DNA from: Gymnogyps californianus
Taxonomy: Eukaryota; Chordata; Aves; Accipitriformes; Cathartidae
Assembly: GCF_018139145.2 (NCBI RefSeq)
Contig: NC_059471.1
Coordinates: forward strand, 212,121,494 to 212,185,493
Length of the DNA stretch: 64,000 nucleotides
Direction: 5' to 3'
In this document: positions 12,232-24,973 of the stretch, piece after piece
Layout of the letters: each line of letters starts with the position of its first letter
Numbering within the stretch: the first letter of the stretch is position 1
Notes under the pieces: model-generated
What the model was told of the DNA's origin: nothing
What the model saw: the letters and a program-made list of their open reading frames with translations, nothing else
Databases searched by the model: none
Position numbers and translations under genes: made by a program

Positions 12232-14024
12232 GTGAACTTAATCATTTACCTTGCCTCACATAAAGAGAATGAGTAATCAATATTATGGTTACTCATTACT
12301 TTCTGAAGCCCTTCTGTGTCACAGAGTTAGCCGGTGAAATGCGGGTATGCACAACCCAGTCAGTACTCTGAGGATATTTCCATCCCAATTTTATATATAT
12401 GGGAAACTGAATACAGAGTGTCTGAGGCTTATTCCAGAGAAATTATGGCAGAAACTTGAACCTGACAACTTTGCTCAGGGTATGTGCTGCTTCTCAACAA
12501 AAAGATGCCTTCAGTCTTTTGGCATGAAAACACTTTCAGATAATTTTCTTTATCAGTTGTAGAAGCAAATGTATTGACTAGATGTCAAAGCAGTCATGCA
12601 GGAAAAGTAACAGGTGTTCAGAGTATGCCTGTGTAATATGAATAAATACAAGATTTATGGAGCATAACAACCTTCCTTGTTTACTGTGCCAATATTTTGA
12701 ATCAAAAACGGTGGAGCCAATAAAAAAAAGACATGTACGTAGAAATTCTAACTTGTCACTATGACACAGCAAAGTTGACATGATAATGGTAGTGTTATGA
12801 GAAAATGAGTTCATCAAGGAAATAGGAAACACTTTTTCTCCTTATGCTGAGGTTGGTTGGTTTACTAGTAAGCTTTCTTTCAGTCTATGCTTTTCAGCAT
12901 TAAAGTTCCTGAAGTTTGGCTGGGTTTGTGCCTTTACCCACAAATTAATAGTATCGTTAGAATTGTAAACGGTTGGGGGTTGGGGAAGGGACTTCTGGAG
13001 ACCTTCTTGTCCAACCTCCCTCGCTTAAAGCAGGGTCACCTACAGCAGGTTGCCTGAGGCAATGTCCAATCAAGTTTTGAATATCTCCAAGGACAGAGGC
13101 TCCTCAACCTTTCTGGGCAATCTGTTCCACAGTAAAGAAGGCTTTTTTTTCTTACATTTAAATGCAATTTTTCGACTTGTGTCCACTGCCTCTGGGTCTT
13201 TCACTGGGCACCACTGAGAAGAGTCCGACTCCCTCTTCTTTGCTCCCTCCCTTCAAGTATTATACACATTGAGAAGATCTCCCCCCACCCCGAGCCTTCT
13301 GTTCCCCCGACTAAACAAAGCCATCTCTGTCAGCCTCTCCTCCTATGACAGGTGCTCAAACCCCTTAATGATCTTCACGGCCTATTGCTGGACTTGCTCC
13401 AGTATGTCCATATCTGTCTTGCAATGGGGTACCCAGAGCTGGGCGCAGTACTCCAGATGTGTCTTGCCAGTGCTGAGCAGGCAGGCAGGATCACCTCCTT
13501 TGACCTGTCGACAACACTTTTTCCTAATGCAGCCCAGGATGCAGTCAGCTGCCTTTGCTGCAAGGGTGCATTGCTGGTTCTTGGTCAGTGAGTTGTCCAC
13601 CAGGACCCCAGCTCCTTCTCTGCCGAGCTGCTTTCCAGGTGGGCAGTCTCCAGCCTATACTAGAGAATGGGGTTATTGCTCCTCAGGTGCAGGACTTTGC
13701 ATTTCCCGTTGTTGAACTTCATGCGTTCTTGTCAATCCATTTCTCCAGCTTGTTGAGTTCCCTCTTAGTGGCAGCACAACCATCTGGTGTATCAGCCACT
13801 ACTCCCAGTTTTCTGCTGTACGTTTGTGAAAATGTCAGATAAAGCTGAGTGTGTTCAGACTGAAACATTAAATACAAAACATAACAAACAAATTTACTAA
13901 GACTGAACTAAACAGGTTTGGATGGAGAGAGGGTAGGAAAGGTGCAGAAAATGTGTGTGAGGAATCAGATGTAAGTGGTCTTTTTGTTTTAAAATAGTCA
14001 GAAGTTATTAATTGACTATTTCAG
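12232..14024 (+). other. UPF2: UPF2 intron E-F
   Basis: A 1,793-bp intron, about half of which is a CR1 element in antisense orientation (12970-13850). The rest is unremarkable. Confidence 0.85.
12970..13850 (-). mobile_element. CR1 LINE fragment (ORF2 C-terminus plus 3'UTR), antisense to UPF2
   Basis: Read on the minus strand, about 880 bp match the 3' end of an avian CR1. The region near 13382-13600 translates to a segment with SLTKNQQCTLAAKAA, ILGCIRKK and HLEYCAQLW, which are recognisable motifs of the C-terminal part of CR1 ORF2. It is followed, towards 12970, by the 3'UTR block whose + strand reads AAAGCAGGGTCACCTACAGC and GGCTCCTCAACCTTTCTGGG. Stops and frameshifts show it is dead. 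The forward open frames in this stretch are shadows of it. Confidence 0.92.
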
Positions 14025-14129
14025 GAGGGCTCTGACAACGAGGAAGAAGAAGGTGAAGAAGAGGAAGAAGAAAACACGGATTATCTTACAGACTCCAATA
14101 AGGAAAATGAAACCGATGAGGAGAATACA
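14025..14129 (+). CDS. UPF2: UPF2 coding exon F (about residues 1059-1093), acidic linker
   Basis: 105 bp, 35 codons, phase 0 at both ends. It encodes EGSDNEEEEGEEEEEEN then TDYLTDSNKENETDEENT. The remembered human sequence has DDD where this has EEE, with no length change. The donor is GTATGT at 14130, leaving ACA as the last codon. The next exon supplies EVMIKGGG as expected. Confidence 0.96.
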
Positions 14130-15069
14130 GTATGTATTGTAGCTTTGGATAAGTGAATTGACTTTTGCATCTTTGGTTTTCTTTACTGAATGTTTTTTGC
14201 CAATGCTGCTCATAACATATCTGGGAAAACATGGCAAGAACCCTCCCTCCTCTTTTTTCAAATACATTTTGGAGCTTATTTTTATATTTGCAAACTTTCA
14301 TTATTACCTTCTGAAAATATTTATGCTGTCAACTTTACTACAACATGTTTTCACAGGACTGTGCACTTTCACAGGTAGCTAGACTGGAAAAGATTTCATA
14401 AATGATGGTTTTGCAATGCCAGCAATGGTAGCAAACTGATATGATGCAACAAGGTAAACTAGTTACACTCTACTAGATCTCAAAACTGAAAAGGAGACAA
14501 ACCAAGAAGTGCAAAATTCCAAAAATACGAATTTGGGATTGACAGATTATAACATCTGTAGCAAAAGAACCCATCTGGTTGAGCCTGAATTGCAATTACA
14601 TAGTAAGGAAAGTAATGGTCATTATAGAACAATGTGTTGGGGTACTGAATTTAAACTTTGTCATGTTGTGCTTTCCAAATACTGAAGGATAGTATTTGTC
14701 TTGAAAAGACCATCTAAGTTTATGGACTTAATGGAAAAATGAGTTAAATTAGGTGTGGTAGGGATAGAGACTTTTCTTCGTATTGTTGCCATATCTAGAA
14801 TGTGTACATATGCATCTGTACACATACGCTAGTATGCAGAATATTATGAGTGGCCAGCCTTCATAATAATTGATGCAATAAACGTCAGGAAATATTTCTT
14901 CAAGAAAATAATCCAGGCTGAAAACTTTTTTCTTTAACAATTTATTTTTTTAAAGCTTTTGATTATGTATGATATGGGAGCAATAAGGATATCTTTCCAC
15001 TTACTTCTAGACTGAATATTCATATTTCTGGAACTAATGTAATAGAAGGTTTTTCTCCCATTGCAACAG
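14130..15069 (+). other. UPF2: UPF2 intron F-G
   Basis: A 940-bp intron. No repeat or RNA gene was recognised. Confidence 0.88.
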
Positions 15070-15168
15070 GAAGTAATGATTAAAGGAGGAGGACTTAAGC
15101 ATGTCCCTTGTGCAGAAGATGAGGACTTCATTCAGGCATTGGATAAAATGATGCTGGAAAATCTTCAG
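15070..15168 (+). CDS. UPF2: UPF2 coding exon G (about residues 1094-1126), UPF1-binding helix
   Basis: 99 bp, 33 codons, phase 0 at both ends. It encodes EVMIKGGGLKHVPCAEDEDF and then IQALDKMMLENLQ. The latter part corresponds to the amphipathic helix of the C-terminal UPF1-binding region known from the human UPF1-UPF2 complex. All hydrophobic positions of the helix (F, I, L, M, M, L, L) are kept. Confidence 0.96.
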
Positions 15169-15905
15169 GTATAAATATTTATTTTCTTAAATTAATGTAA
15201 TTTGCTGTACAGCTAACTCTATTTGATTTTTTTTTTTTAAAGTAAATAAATGATTAATGCTTAGCTTACCATACTAAAGAACATGGATTTTTTTCTTAGG
15301 TGTGGCCTCTTCTCTGCAGTTGACATATTTGGATAAGTAGCTTTTAGTAAAATAGCTGTTAATTGTATTGTTTGCCCAGTGAATATATGACATGCTGACA
15401 TATATTGTACTGGATGAATAATAACTGCAGAAGATACTATGCAAGGCTTCTGACTTTATCCTACACTATCCAAGCCTAGGTTTTAATATGTTTAAAATGT
15501 AGCTGCATTTAAATTTACATAACCTTTAAGTCCTTTTTTTAGTCACATCTGGTAAATATTTAAGTATTGAGTTTAGCAAGCCCTATATGAGGAATACATT
15601 AATAAGATGCGACAAAATATCTTGAATGTAGAATGTCCGTTCTCAAGTGTGTCTAATCAAGTCTCTAAATTTCCTTCCTTAAAAGGTTGCTATGCAAAAT
15701 TCCTTCAAAATTTGAAGTATTCTGTCCCTGTAACTTTCTTCTTCACAAGCAAGGAAACCAAAGGAAAATGTAATAAAGCCTAATACATTTATATATTACT
15801 CTGTTTTCCTGGAAGATTAAACTTTTTCTCAATCATGAAAATATGAATGTTGCTAGACTGACATTTTTAGCATCTGATCATTTATAGAATTTTTTTTTTT
15901 AATAG
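15169..15905 (+). other. UPF2: UPF2 intron G-H
   Basis: A 737-bp AT-rich intron with short T runs and no recognised repeats. Confidence 0.88.
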
Positions 15906-16073
15906 CAACGGAGTGGTGAATCTGTTAAAGTACATCAGTTGGATGTTGCTATTCCTCTACATCTCAAAAGTCAGCTCAAGAAGGGTCCCCCACTTGGAGG
16001 TGGAGAAGGAGAGTCAGAGTCTGGAGACACAATGCCATTTGTCATGTTAACACGAAAAGGCAACAAACAGCAG
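15906..16073 (+). CDS. UPF2: UPF2 coding exon H (about residues 1127-1182), UPF1-binding linker and hairpin
   Basis: 168 bp, 56 codons, phase 0 at both ends, encoding QRSGESVKVHQLDVAIPLHL and, after a glycine-rich linker (PPLGGGEGESES), MPFVMLTRKGNKQQ. The latter is the first strand of the beta-hairpin that contacts the cysteine/histidine-rich domain of UPF1. In human numbering its phenylalanine falls on F1171, which I recall as a key contact, and it is conserved here. The linker differs slightly from human (ESESGD here, EAESAD in human). Confidence 0.96.
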
Positions 16074-19000
16074 GTAAGAGTTTATGTATGGTATAGATAT
16101 TGTTTAAATAAATAAAATCCTTTCACTTTTTTGAAAGTCACACTCTAAGTTTTGAAGTCAGAGTTTTTTATTTCTTCAACCTTTTCTCAGAAGGGGATGC
16201 AGACAACTTAATTTTGATACATAGAAAATACCATATGTAGTTTCTTGGAATTCTTGGTTGTTAATAGAAATCATGTGGAAAAATTCTGTGGTTAAATTAT
16301 ACCATTACTAATTACGTTTGGCGACTACACCAGTAGGACAGTGGTATGTCTTACATGTATTTTAAATATAGTTGTGGAAGATGAACGGATGCGGTTGGTG
16401 GACTGCTGCTGAACATTGAAGGACTAAGGAGAAAAAAAAAAAGGAATATTCCAGAATCTTCAAGATTCTACAGATTTCTCTGAAAACACTTTCAGCTTCA
16501 AATCAAGATATATGGTGTTTGCTAAATTCCGTTTCCTAAGTAACTGCCACTTGGCTGAATTTGTTCAACTTGCAAAAAAAAAAAAAAAAGTCATTATCTC
16601 TGAAGACATTTTTAGGGGACTATTCCAGAACGTGCTGAGTGAATCTCTGGAGAAACTTAAATGGAAATCACGTTGATAAAACAAATAAGCCCCTTGCTTC
16701 ACGCAGCCAAGCTTTGTATTTGTCTTGGCTCTTTTCTCCAGTATATGTTTGAATTTTCCTAGGTCAGCAAATGCACAGTATACAAATCAATACCTAACAC
16801 ATTCCACATGCATTTCTTGTCATGGCTTAGGTCTTTTAAAGAAACCTTTTCATTTTAGTTGTATAAATTGATGATAAAAATGAATGTCTCTGAGTTTATA
16901 TGGAAAGCAAAACCAAGGCATTGTTTCTTTCCATGCATCTGTACCTTTCAAGTGTTTAGATCTGTGTCATTACTTTGTTTTGACTTTTGTTACCTGAATT
17001 GTGACAGTAGTGTAACAGCTGAGCTATATAAACCTGAAGTAGAGTCCTTCTCTTCCTTCATATGCAAGACACTTCAAAAATCCATGTAGAAAGTGAGAAG
17101 GTCTCTTCTCATAAAATACTTGAACTAGTGAGTGTGTGCTGTGCTAAATAAGTGCTTTGAAAGTGTAAGTGACGATACTTATTTGAGTGGGCACATACAT
17201 GCTTGCATTTAGTAGCGAAGATTAACTTATTTCCTTACTACATTTGTTTGGTTATTCTGTTTTCCTGGAACTTGAATGTTGTATACAAAGTTCTACAGAA
17301 GTTTTGAGTGGGGAATTTCAACTGTTGTCATTGGGCTGACATGGGATTTAAGAGAAGTCTATTTTTTAAAAATGGTATTTAGCTTTTTCAGGATAATTTA
17401 CTGGGAGTATCTGTAGTTACCAAGAATTTTAGGATCTTCGTGTTCTGTGCGAGGGGAAAATATTGCCGACATGTGGCTTAAAAAGAAAGCAGAACTTGTT
17501 CAGGAGTTTTCCCTGTTCCTCCTCTAATATTTGGTTTTGGGAGTAGGCTCTTCCTGCCAAAACTCCTCTCAGTGTTTCTAGAAATGTAGAAAACACTTGC
17601 TTTATAGACTACTTCAGTTCTCGAGTCAATGAAAGGCTTCTTTGTCCATAGTTCTGTATTCAGAAAAAAAAGTCTTAGTAGTCTGTTTTAATAGAAAAAT
17701 AAGCAGGAAAGAAGAGGTGGAGTTGAAAAGAAAATAATTATTCCTTCTTATAGTACTTTATTTTAAATCTGTGTGAGCAGAATGTGCACGGTGTTTTGAA
17801 GTGATGGAGGCATACTTTACTGTTAAGTTATAGCTGTAATTCAGCTTTTTAAAAACAGTCAAAAGGAGTTTGCAGACAACCTGGAAGGCTGTAAGTAACG
17901 TCTCATCTGCACAGTCACTGGAACAATAAGCATCACCACCTCACTACATCAACCTAATCACTTGCTATGCTAGCAGTTGGTTTCGTCTGTGTGTTCTTTG
18001 TCAATGGTGCTGCTGAAACTAGAAATCTTGACTGTAAGAAAGTACTTACTGATGACAACAGAACGTGCTGTGCTTCCTTCCAGAGGTCAATATTTGGTAG
18101 TTGAGGTCCAGTCACTAAATACTCAGTTCACCTGCCAGTGTTCAGCCAGATTTTAGTGGAGCATTGACAGCTAGTTTTTTTGAAGCAACACAAGAACAAC
18201 TGACTGCTATTTACCAGCAGCATATGACCTGAATTAATAGTCATTGCAGGCTGATAGTAACAAGGACACCATATTTTATCCTTTTTTGTCACACTGTGAT
18301 TTACAAAAACAGGCGATAGCAAGGATATTGGGTAGACTAGTGTCTTGCAATAGATGGCTGGGGTTTTTCACCTGTCAGCTGTAGCAAAAAAGTTGTATGA
18401 CAAAACTTACAAAACTAGTAGCAGTAGAACTGAACATGGTTATTGGAAATTAGACTATGGCATCATGATTTATCCACAAGCCATGAGAGAGCAAGGGGAA
18501 ATAAAGAAATATTGCCATCATACGTGATCAGAGCTGAGGTCTGTCTAATACCATCTGATGTTTTTGAAACAGTCCAAAAAGTTTTATGGCAGGTAGGTGT
18601 GAACTAAGGTGAGATTTAGACAGTAAAAAGAAAGTCACCTAGTGTCAAGAAATTTCGTTAATACCCAAGACAAAAGATTTCCTTTCATTTGAAAGATTTT
18701 TAGCAAGGTTCCATAAAAGAATGGTAATATCCGTGGAATGGTCAAGTCTGTCCTTGAATGTGAAGTTCTTTATCTCAATGTTGTTTTTATGAAATCTGTA
18801 ATCTAGTCTTCTGAATGACCATTTTTTATCTTTCTTCAGTTTGCCATCTTCTGAGTGAAGTCCTTACGTTCTGTCCCCATCTCACAGATTTTATAAGAGG
18901 TTTTTGATATACTTCTTCACTATTTGCAAGTCGGAAATGTTTTGTTTGCTCAGTAATCATCATATCCTTTAGTAATTGTCATCAGTGATTTGATTTCAGA

Positions 19001-20946
19001 TGGCAACTGTCTGATTGTGTTGAGAAGGTGACTCAGTGATATTTTGTTAATTACCAGTCCGTTGGTTTTGTATCTGTTTTTCATTTGCACCCTTCTATAT
19101 TTCAGTTTTCTTTTTTCTACTTTAAGCATCATGTCTGAAAACACTTGCCAATCCCATTAAGCTGATAAATCCATAGAACAGATAAAATACAAAGGACATA
19201 TTGAGATGGATGAGGAGCTTAATGGTGAAGCTAAGGAATGATTTTTATCATGAAATGCTGCTAATGGCTTAGTTATTTGTATAGTTTGCGTAAAGCTCGT
19301 TTGACAATATCTGGGAACATGCATAGTCTGCTCAGCAATAAGTAACTAAAGCTTACTTTTCTGTTGGAATCTCAAGAACTTTCATTTTTAGTCTTCCCTG
19401 CACACCTTAATAACAAGCTTGTATTTATGTTCAATATAATATGCGATTCTTCTCCCACCCCCCAATTTTTTTGCCTGATTTGTCTCATCATTTAAATAAA
19501 TCTTATAGTTGATTGGGTTTCACTGTACCCAGGTTTTTCTCAGGTCTTTGCAAGAGTCTGTCTTAACTGTTTCAACCAGTTTCTTTTCAAATGGTGCATC
19601 TGAGTACTTGGTGTCTTCTCACACTCAGCACTCACCTGCTGCTAGTGGGGCACTACTATCTAATAGATACCTTGAGATTTTAGTAATTATTGCATTAAAT
19701 ACAAACTGTACACAGTGAGGATTTTGCTTTTACTATATACTTCCTGAACAGAGGTTTTGATAATGTATCTTTCTGTCTGCAGCTCTTGACAGTGTAGCAG
19801 AAAAGAACACTTAGAAATTTGTTCTGCTTCTATTTCTGTGGAAATAGATCTCAGATGACAAGAATAAGCAGCAGGATTCAGAGTAGTTCGTGGAATATTG
19901 AGAGTGATTAACCTTAAATGCATTACCCTACTTACATCACAGAAATATTTCTTTCTAACGGACATGCAGTTGAAGGAGGAAGTGAAATTTTTCTAAATGT
20001 GTTCACAAACTTTAGCATTAAGGGCTTTCTGAAAACTACTGTTTCAGTTGCAGATAAGATCCACACTTCTCTGTTTTGGAACAATTGTAAAAAAAATTTT
20101 CTGAGGAAATAAAAACTTGGATTTTCTGAGACTGGGAAAAAGAAAGCATCTTCCCTGTGCCTCTGAAAAATCTCGGCTGTATTTTTCAGAGAGAGTACTT
20201 CTGTAAGACCAGTACCAAGCTTACCTTTAATGTAGCTTATGGCAAATCAGATAATGTCTTGAATGTATAGTGTGGATGTTTGGGTGTGGGGGAGGAGGAA
20301 AAGATTAAACTTGACACCACAGTTTTCTACAGACTAATAAGAAGCACTGTGGAGCTAGAATCATTCATAAAAGGAAAAGTACTAGCCAAGGAATGCCTGG
20401 GAATATCTGAAATGCTTGGAACACTTCTCCTCTGTTATCACAAGGGGTAGTAGAAGCAATTCTGCTCAGGGGCTTCATCTCTTTGCAAGGGAGAGACCTT
20501 TGGAGGGAGATGCAGCTTTCTGAGCCAGCTGTGGTGCTTTTATCTCAAGACCAGTGTAATTCACTGTGAGGGTATTGGCTTGTATGAAAATAAGAAATAA
20601 AGCATGTAGTTATGTGTTCCTGGTGAAAGTTAATCAATTTTGTTCCCATAAATATGGTGTGTAATAGTCTTTTGCCTTAGCAGTACATCAGCCTTTTTTG
20701 TATGTTCTCTGTGTCTTTAGGAGGTTTGAGTATCTTGTATTTTCTCATGCTTCCTTATGCGAAATAGACTTAAAAAAAAAAAACCCAAACAAAACGAACA
20801 AACAACAGACTTTCCAGTAGAAACTTCTGTAGAAAGTATCTCATTGCAATAATCTAGAAATAACCATAACCCTTCTGTATTTTGGATTGTTTGGTGGTTG
20901 GTTTTTTTCCGTGATGGGCACTTAAAAAGCTTACTTTCATTTGCAG
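16074..20946 (+). other. UPF2: UPF2 intron H-I
   Basis: A 4,873-bp intron, AT-rich, with A runs at 16430-16442 and about 16575-16589. I recognise no interspersed repeat, RNA gene or conserved coding block. Confidence 0.82.
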
Positions 20947-21088
20947 TTTAAGATCCTAAATGTACCAATGTCTTCCCAACTTGCTGCCAACCATTGGAAC
21001 CAACAGCAAGCTGAACAGGAGGAGAGAATGAGGATGAAAAAGCTCACTTTGGATATCAATGAACGGCAAGAACAAGAGGACTACCAGG
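20947..21088 (+). CDS. UPF2: UPF2 coding exon I (about residues 1183-1230)
   Basis: 142 bp, phase 0 at the start and ending with one base of a split glutamate codon (G|AA). It encodes FKILNVPMSSQLAANHW, the second strand of the UPF1-contacting hairpin, and then a glutamine- and glutamate-rich charged helix ending in NERQEQEDYQ. The donor is read as CAGG|GTAAGA at 21089. Using it gives the correct E-M-L-Q junction with exon J. Confidence 0.96.
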
Positions 21089-24000
21089 GTAAGAAAATCA
21101 CCAAATATTTAATTTTTGTTTTCAGAGGAACTGTTGTGGATCTACAGAAAATATTATTTGTGATAATTGGCAGTTCAAGTTCTGAATATTGATTTGCAAT
21201 ACTTCATGGAAAACCTGTATTTTAGTTTCAGTCATTCATTATTTACTCCCTGGTCTCTGCTTGAAGAAGTTTTTATAGCTCTTCCGTGAAAGGGAGTTTT
21301 CAAGTGGGCCTCAAATGTCAGCATTTCCATTTATTTTGGGAAAGGGGAAGAACTGAGATTGTTTCCTTAAAAATAAGATAATACAAAATTAATCTGATGT
21401 TTGTGGCATTGTTTCCATTACTGCAAGACACAGTTGAGTTGGATACAAGAGGAATTAATTCTGTGCAACTTAAACTCTGCTTTTCAGATATTAATAGGTA
21501 TTTTAGATATTGATAGTATTTAGAATCCTCATCAGTCATGCTAAGACTGGCAAATACTAAGAGGTAACCTTCACTTGAGAAGTAAAAACTGTCACCTCAG
21601 CTTCATATTGCTAAAGGTTCTAGGAGTGCTACTGATCTGGAGCATAAGAATATATTAACAGAATGAAGGTTTCATACAAATTATATCATCTAATTTGTTT
21701 TTTGAAGATATGCAAGTCAGGCATTTTGGAACCTGGACAGATTGAAGCAAACAGTTAATACAACAGATCATATAGCCCCTAAACTGCTGCACTTGATGTG
21801 TTTGGTTGTTGGGTGGTTTGTTTTGTTTTGTTCTTTCAGACTCAACTTTCCTTGGCTTACTTGGATAGTAAACAAAACCAGACCAATAAAACTGATGGTA
21901 TTCAGTTCTTATGTTAGTATTTCCATTTAATATCTCCAAAGTTCTTGCTGTATTTTTTTTTTTGTAGAGATGTTGCAGGCTGGTGGTAATCACAGTATAA
22001 GTAGTTAATTAGCAGGAAATCTCATTTAAGGTATTTAGTGAAAGGTCATTATTCATCAAGAAATGGCAAATTTAAATTAAAGCAGCTCTAATTCTAAAAA
22101 CACTATGGAATCTAACACTCCTTTCAGAACTTTGATAGTATAAGAACTAAACTTGTAATCGTAAAAAGGAGTATTTTTCCAAAGTGAGTGTCTTCAGAGC
22201 TCTGAAATGGTAACATAATATATTCTTAGTATTAAACATCATAATCAGCTTAAAAACTTCTTTTCTGAGACACTCCCTTCTTATAAAGCCCACTTGTGAA
22301 AAAGGAAGAGAAACAGTAGACCCTAGAATTAGACATTTAAGTGCTTTTTCTCAGACTTTTTGTATGTTTCCTCATTAATGATATTTCTGATTTTTTTACT
22401 GGTCAGGGTATTTGGGGTTTTATGCCTTGTCATATGACTTTGTTGGTATCTTTAAAATCAATCTGTTTAAGCTAGGATTTTATTGTGAGCAGCTGTGCTT
22501 TTTATCCAAAAAAGAATCACACTGATTTTGTCCAAGAGAAATGAATCAGACAACTGATACCAATTGATAACCAGTAATAGGCGTTTCTTTACTTTCTCAT
22601 AGATTTTCTAAGTGCTGTGTATAAAGCATTCATGTAGGAGGAAAATCAACACAAAAGAAATAAGTTTTTCCATAATTGACATCCATTTTTAAAACAGCTG
22701 TTGATTCTTTTTTATTAACCTGGGTAATATACACAGTAAAACCAAACTAAAAAGGACCTTTTAATCAGGTTAAATTAAACCGGCCAAATTACATTCCTCT
22801 TTGGAACTATTTTTTAATTTAGATTTTGTGCAGTTGATTGTTACTGTTGAAGAGTCAGCTTGCCTGTAACAAGTTGGTATGTACCCATTGAAAGAAAGAG
22901 TTGGTTTTAAATTTCTGTTTCAAACTTTGAAGTTACCAATGGAGGAGGAAGTCTCAAAATTTCTGGAAGAATGCCTCGGGGTTGTCCTAACATTTGCATG
23001 TACGTTTGGTTTTTTTTTTCATCTGCACAGGGTAGCTAACAGATGAAAATTCACCAATGTACTTCAAAGTAGTATCAGATAACTATTTAATACTTCAGCA
23101 ATGTTTATTAGTATTACAAACACTTTTAATTTAAAGAAATATTAGGAACTGGGTGACTCTCTAATTTAGACTAGTATTTTTCTGTGTAGATTATTTTTTT
23201 TTTTTCTTTACTAAAACCAAAGATGGGTGACATGTCTTCAGCCTAGCTAATACATTGTGCTTCCTTGCCATTTCTTCCTTCTGTTATCTTCTCAGTTACT
23301 CAGCTTCTCAGTTACTGACTTTTCACAAACCCCGGTATTTTCTTTCACCTACAGTGTGGAAAACAGAAGAGACAGGCATGCACACACTTGCTTGTTCATT
23401 GCTTGCTTCTAGCACCTAGCTGGCAATGTACCATAATCTCTTCTTATTTTCTTCCTGGGTGTTGTCATTGCCAACAGAGATCTCTCCTGGCATACAGAAT
23501 TGTTTCGAAGGACGTTATTTCATGATGTTTACAAAAATGGACTGTCGGTGTGTTGAATGGCTTGCTTTGCCTTTTCAAGGTGTTGATAGGGGGGTATACA
23601 GAGCGTGAATATATGGTGTATTAACTCTTGACACCAATATTGTATACTAAATCATTCAGAGTTTCCCAGTTTCTCAAAGATTGGGTGGATAATTTACTGA
23701 AAGCTTCGTGTGCATTTGGTAAATGGCGAGAGAATCTCGTTAGTCTCTAGTTTTGCCCTGTGCAAGTCATTGTGAGAGTAGTAGAAGTTTGTTTCTAGCA
23801 GATGAGGGGTATGTGTCTCCAATGAGATTACCAGAGATTAGAGAACCAGACAGAGCAGACTTTCAAACATAATCTGTTTAACAGCTTATTCCACTTTTTC
23901 CCCTTCATTTATTCCATCTGTCTGTTTGCTGAGTAATATAGATTCTTGCACAGGTGGACTGTCAGAAATACTCTCCGTTAGATGTGCTAACATATGGGCA

Positions 24001-24852
24001 GAGGTTATGTGGAGGTTCCTGTGATGTATTCGTAACTATATTTGGTACTTAATAACCATTAACTTAGCCTGGTACAGAGCCATTTTTTATCACTAAAAAA
24101 ATGAAATGAAATTTTAGAAATGAAGTTTTACCAAATTTCAAAATGCAATACTTACCTAGCTTAAACTGCCCAAAAGTTGGATGTCCGGGGCTAAACTGGG
24201 TAGTGTAGGCTTCCTTCTGCACCCACCTATTTCTTCCCACTGATCCTAAAGTGAAAAACTCCGTCCGTGGGACAGCTGGTGTAATGTGGGTCAGCTGAGT
24301 CACCCTCTTCAGGTGCCCGTCTTCTCTGTAAAAGGATCCTATTATGACTAGCTCAGACTTAAATACCTGACTTCTCAATGCCTAATTTTAGGACAGGTTT
24401 CTTGCTGAGTCTTTAATTGGCAGCAACATTGTCCAATTGTTACTATTTCAGGGTAGTTTAATGTTGTGGCTTCTCATACTGCTGTGAAGCTTTGTCCCTG
24501 ATCGCTGATAAAGAAAGTGGTGGCTGATATGTTTAGAAAGAAAAGGTCACAGCTCCTTTCTTTAAGCACCTGTGATGAAAACCATTGCTGGCAGTTCCTT
24601 CTGTAAGAACATCTGGAAATGCAAGTTCATATGACGAGGTAGCTTGGATTTGTCAAAGCTGTCTATGCAATTTAGTAACTTCTTTAAAATTAGCTGTTGT
24701 GGAATAACTTGAGGAGTGTTAACGCTAAAGTATAGCAAAGTGTAAATAAGGTGTCTTTTTTTACTACATGGCAGTGAAATGTGCTTGTGTAAATTCCTCT
24801 TTAAAAAGATGCATAGAAAATGTATTTAACTTTCTTCTGTACGAAATTGCAG
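21089..24852 (+). other. UPF2: UPF2 intron I-J
   Basis: A 3,764-bp AT-rich intron with no recognised repeat or RNA gene. Confidence 0.82.
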
Positions 24853-24973
24853 AAATGTTGCAGTCTCTGGCACAGCGTCCAGCTCCAGCAAATACTAATC
24901 GTGAACGGCGGCCTCGTTACCAGCATCCGAAGGGAGCACCTAATGCAGATCTAATCTTTAAAACTGGTGGGAG
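24853..24973 (+). CDS. UPF2: UPF2 coding exon J (about residues 1230-1271)
   Basis: 121 bp, opening with AA of the split glutamate codon and ending with AG of a split arginine codon. It encodes EMLQSLAQRPAPANTNRE followed by the basic, low-complexity tail RRPRYQHPKGAPNADLIFK and TGGR. The donor is GGAG|GTAGGA. An in-frame TAG lies at 24975-24977, immediately inside the intron. Unspliced message would therefore stop after GGR instead of GGRRR. The ATG codons upstream of 24853 are intronic. Confidence 0.95.

Noticed and set aside
13269..13842. Several + strand open frames of 79-148 codons
   Set aside because: They are antisense shadows of the CR1 ORF2 and 3'UTR, which read on the minus strand.
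24768..24852. In-frame ATG upstream of UPF2 exon J
   Set aside because: It lies in the intron. The AG acceptor at 24851-24852 and the exact protein match from EMLQSL show that the exon starts at 24853.
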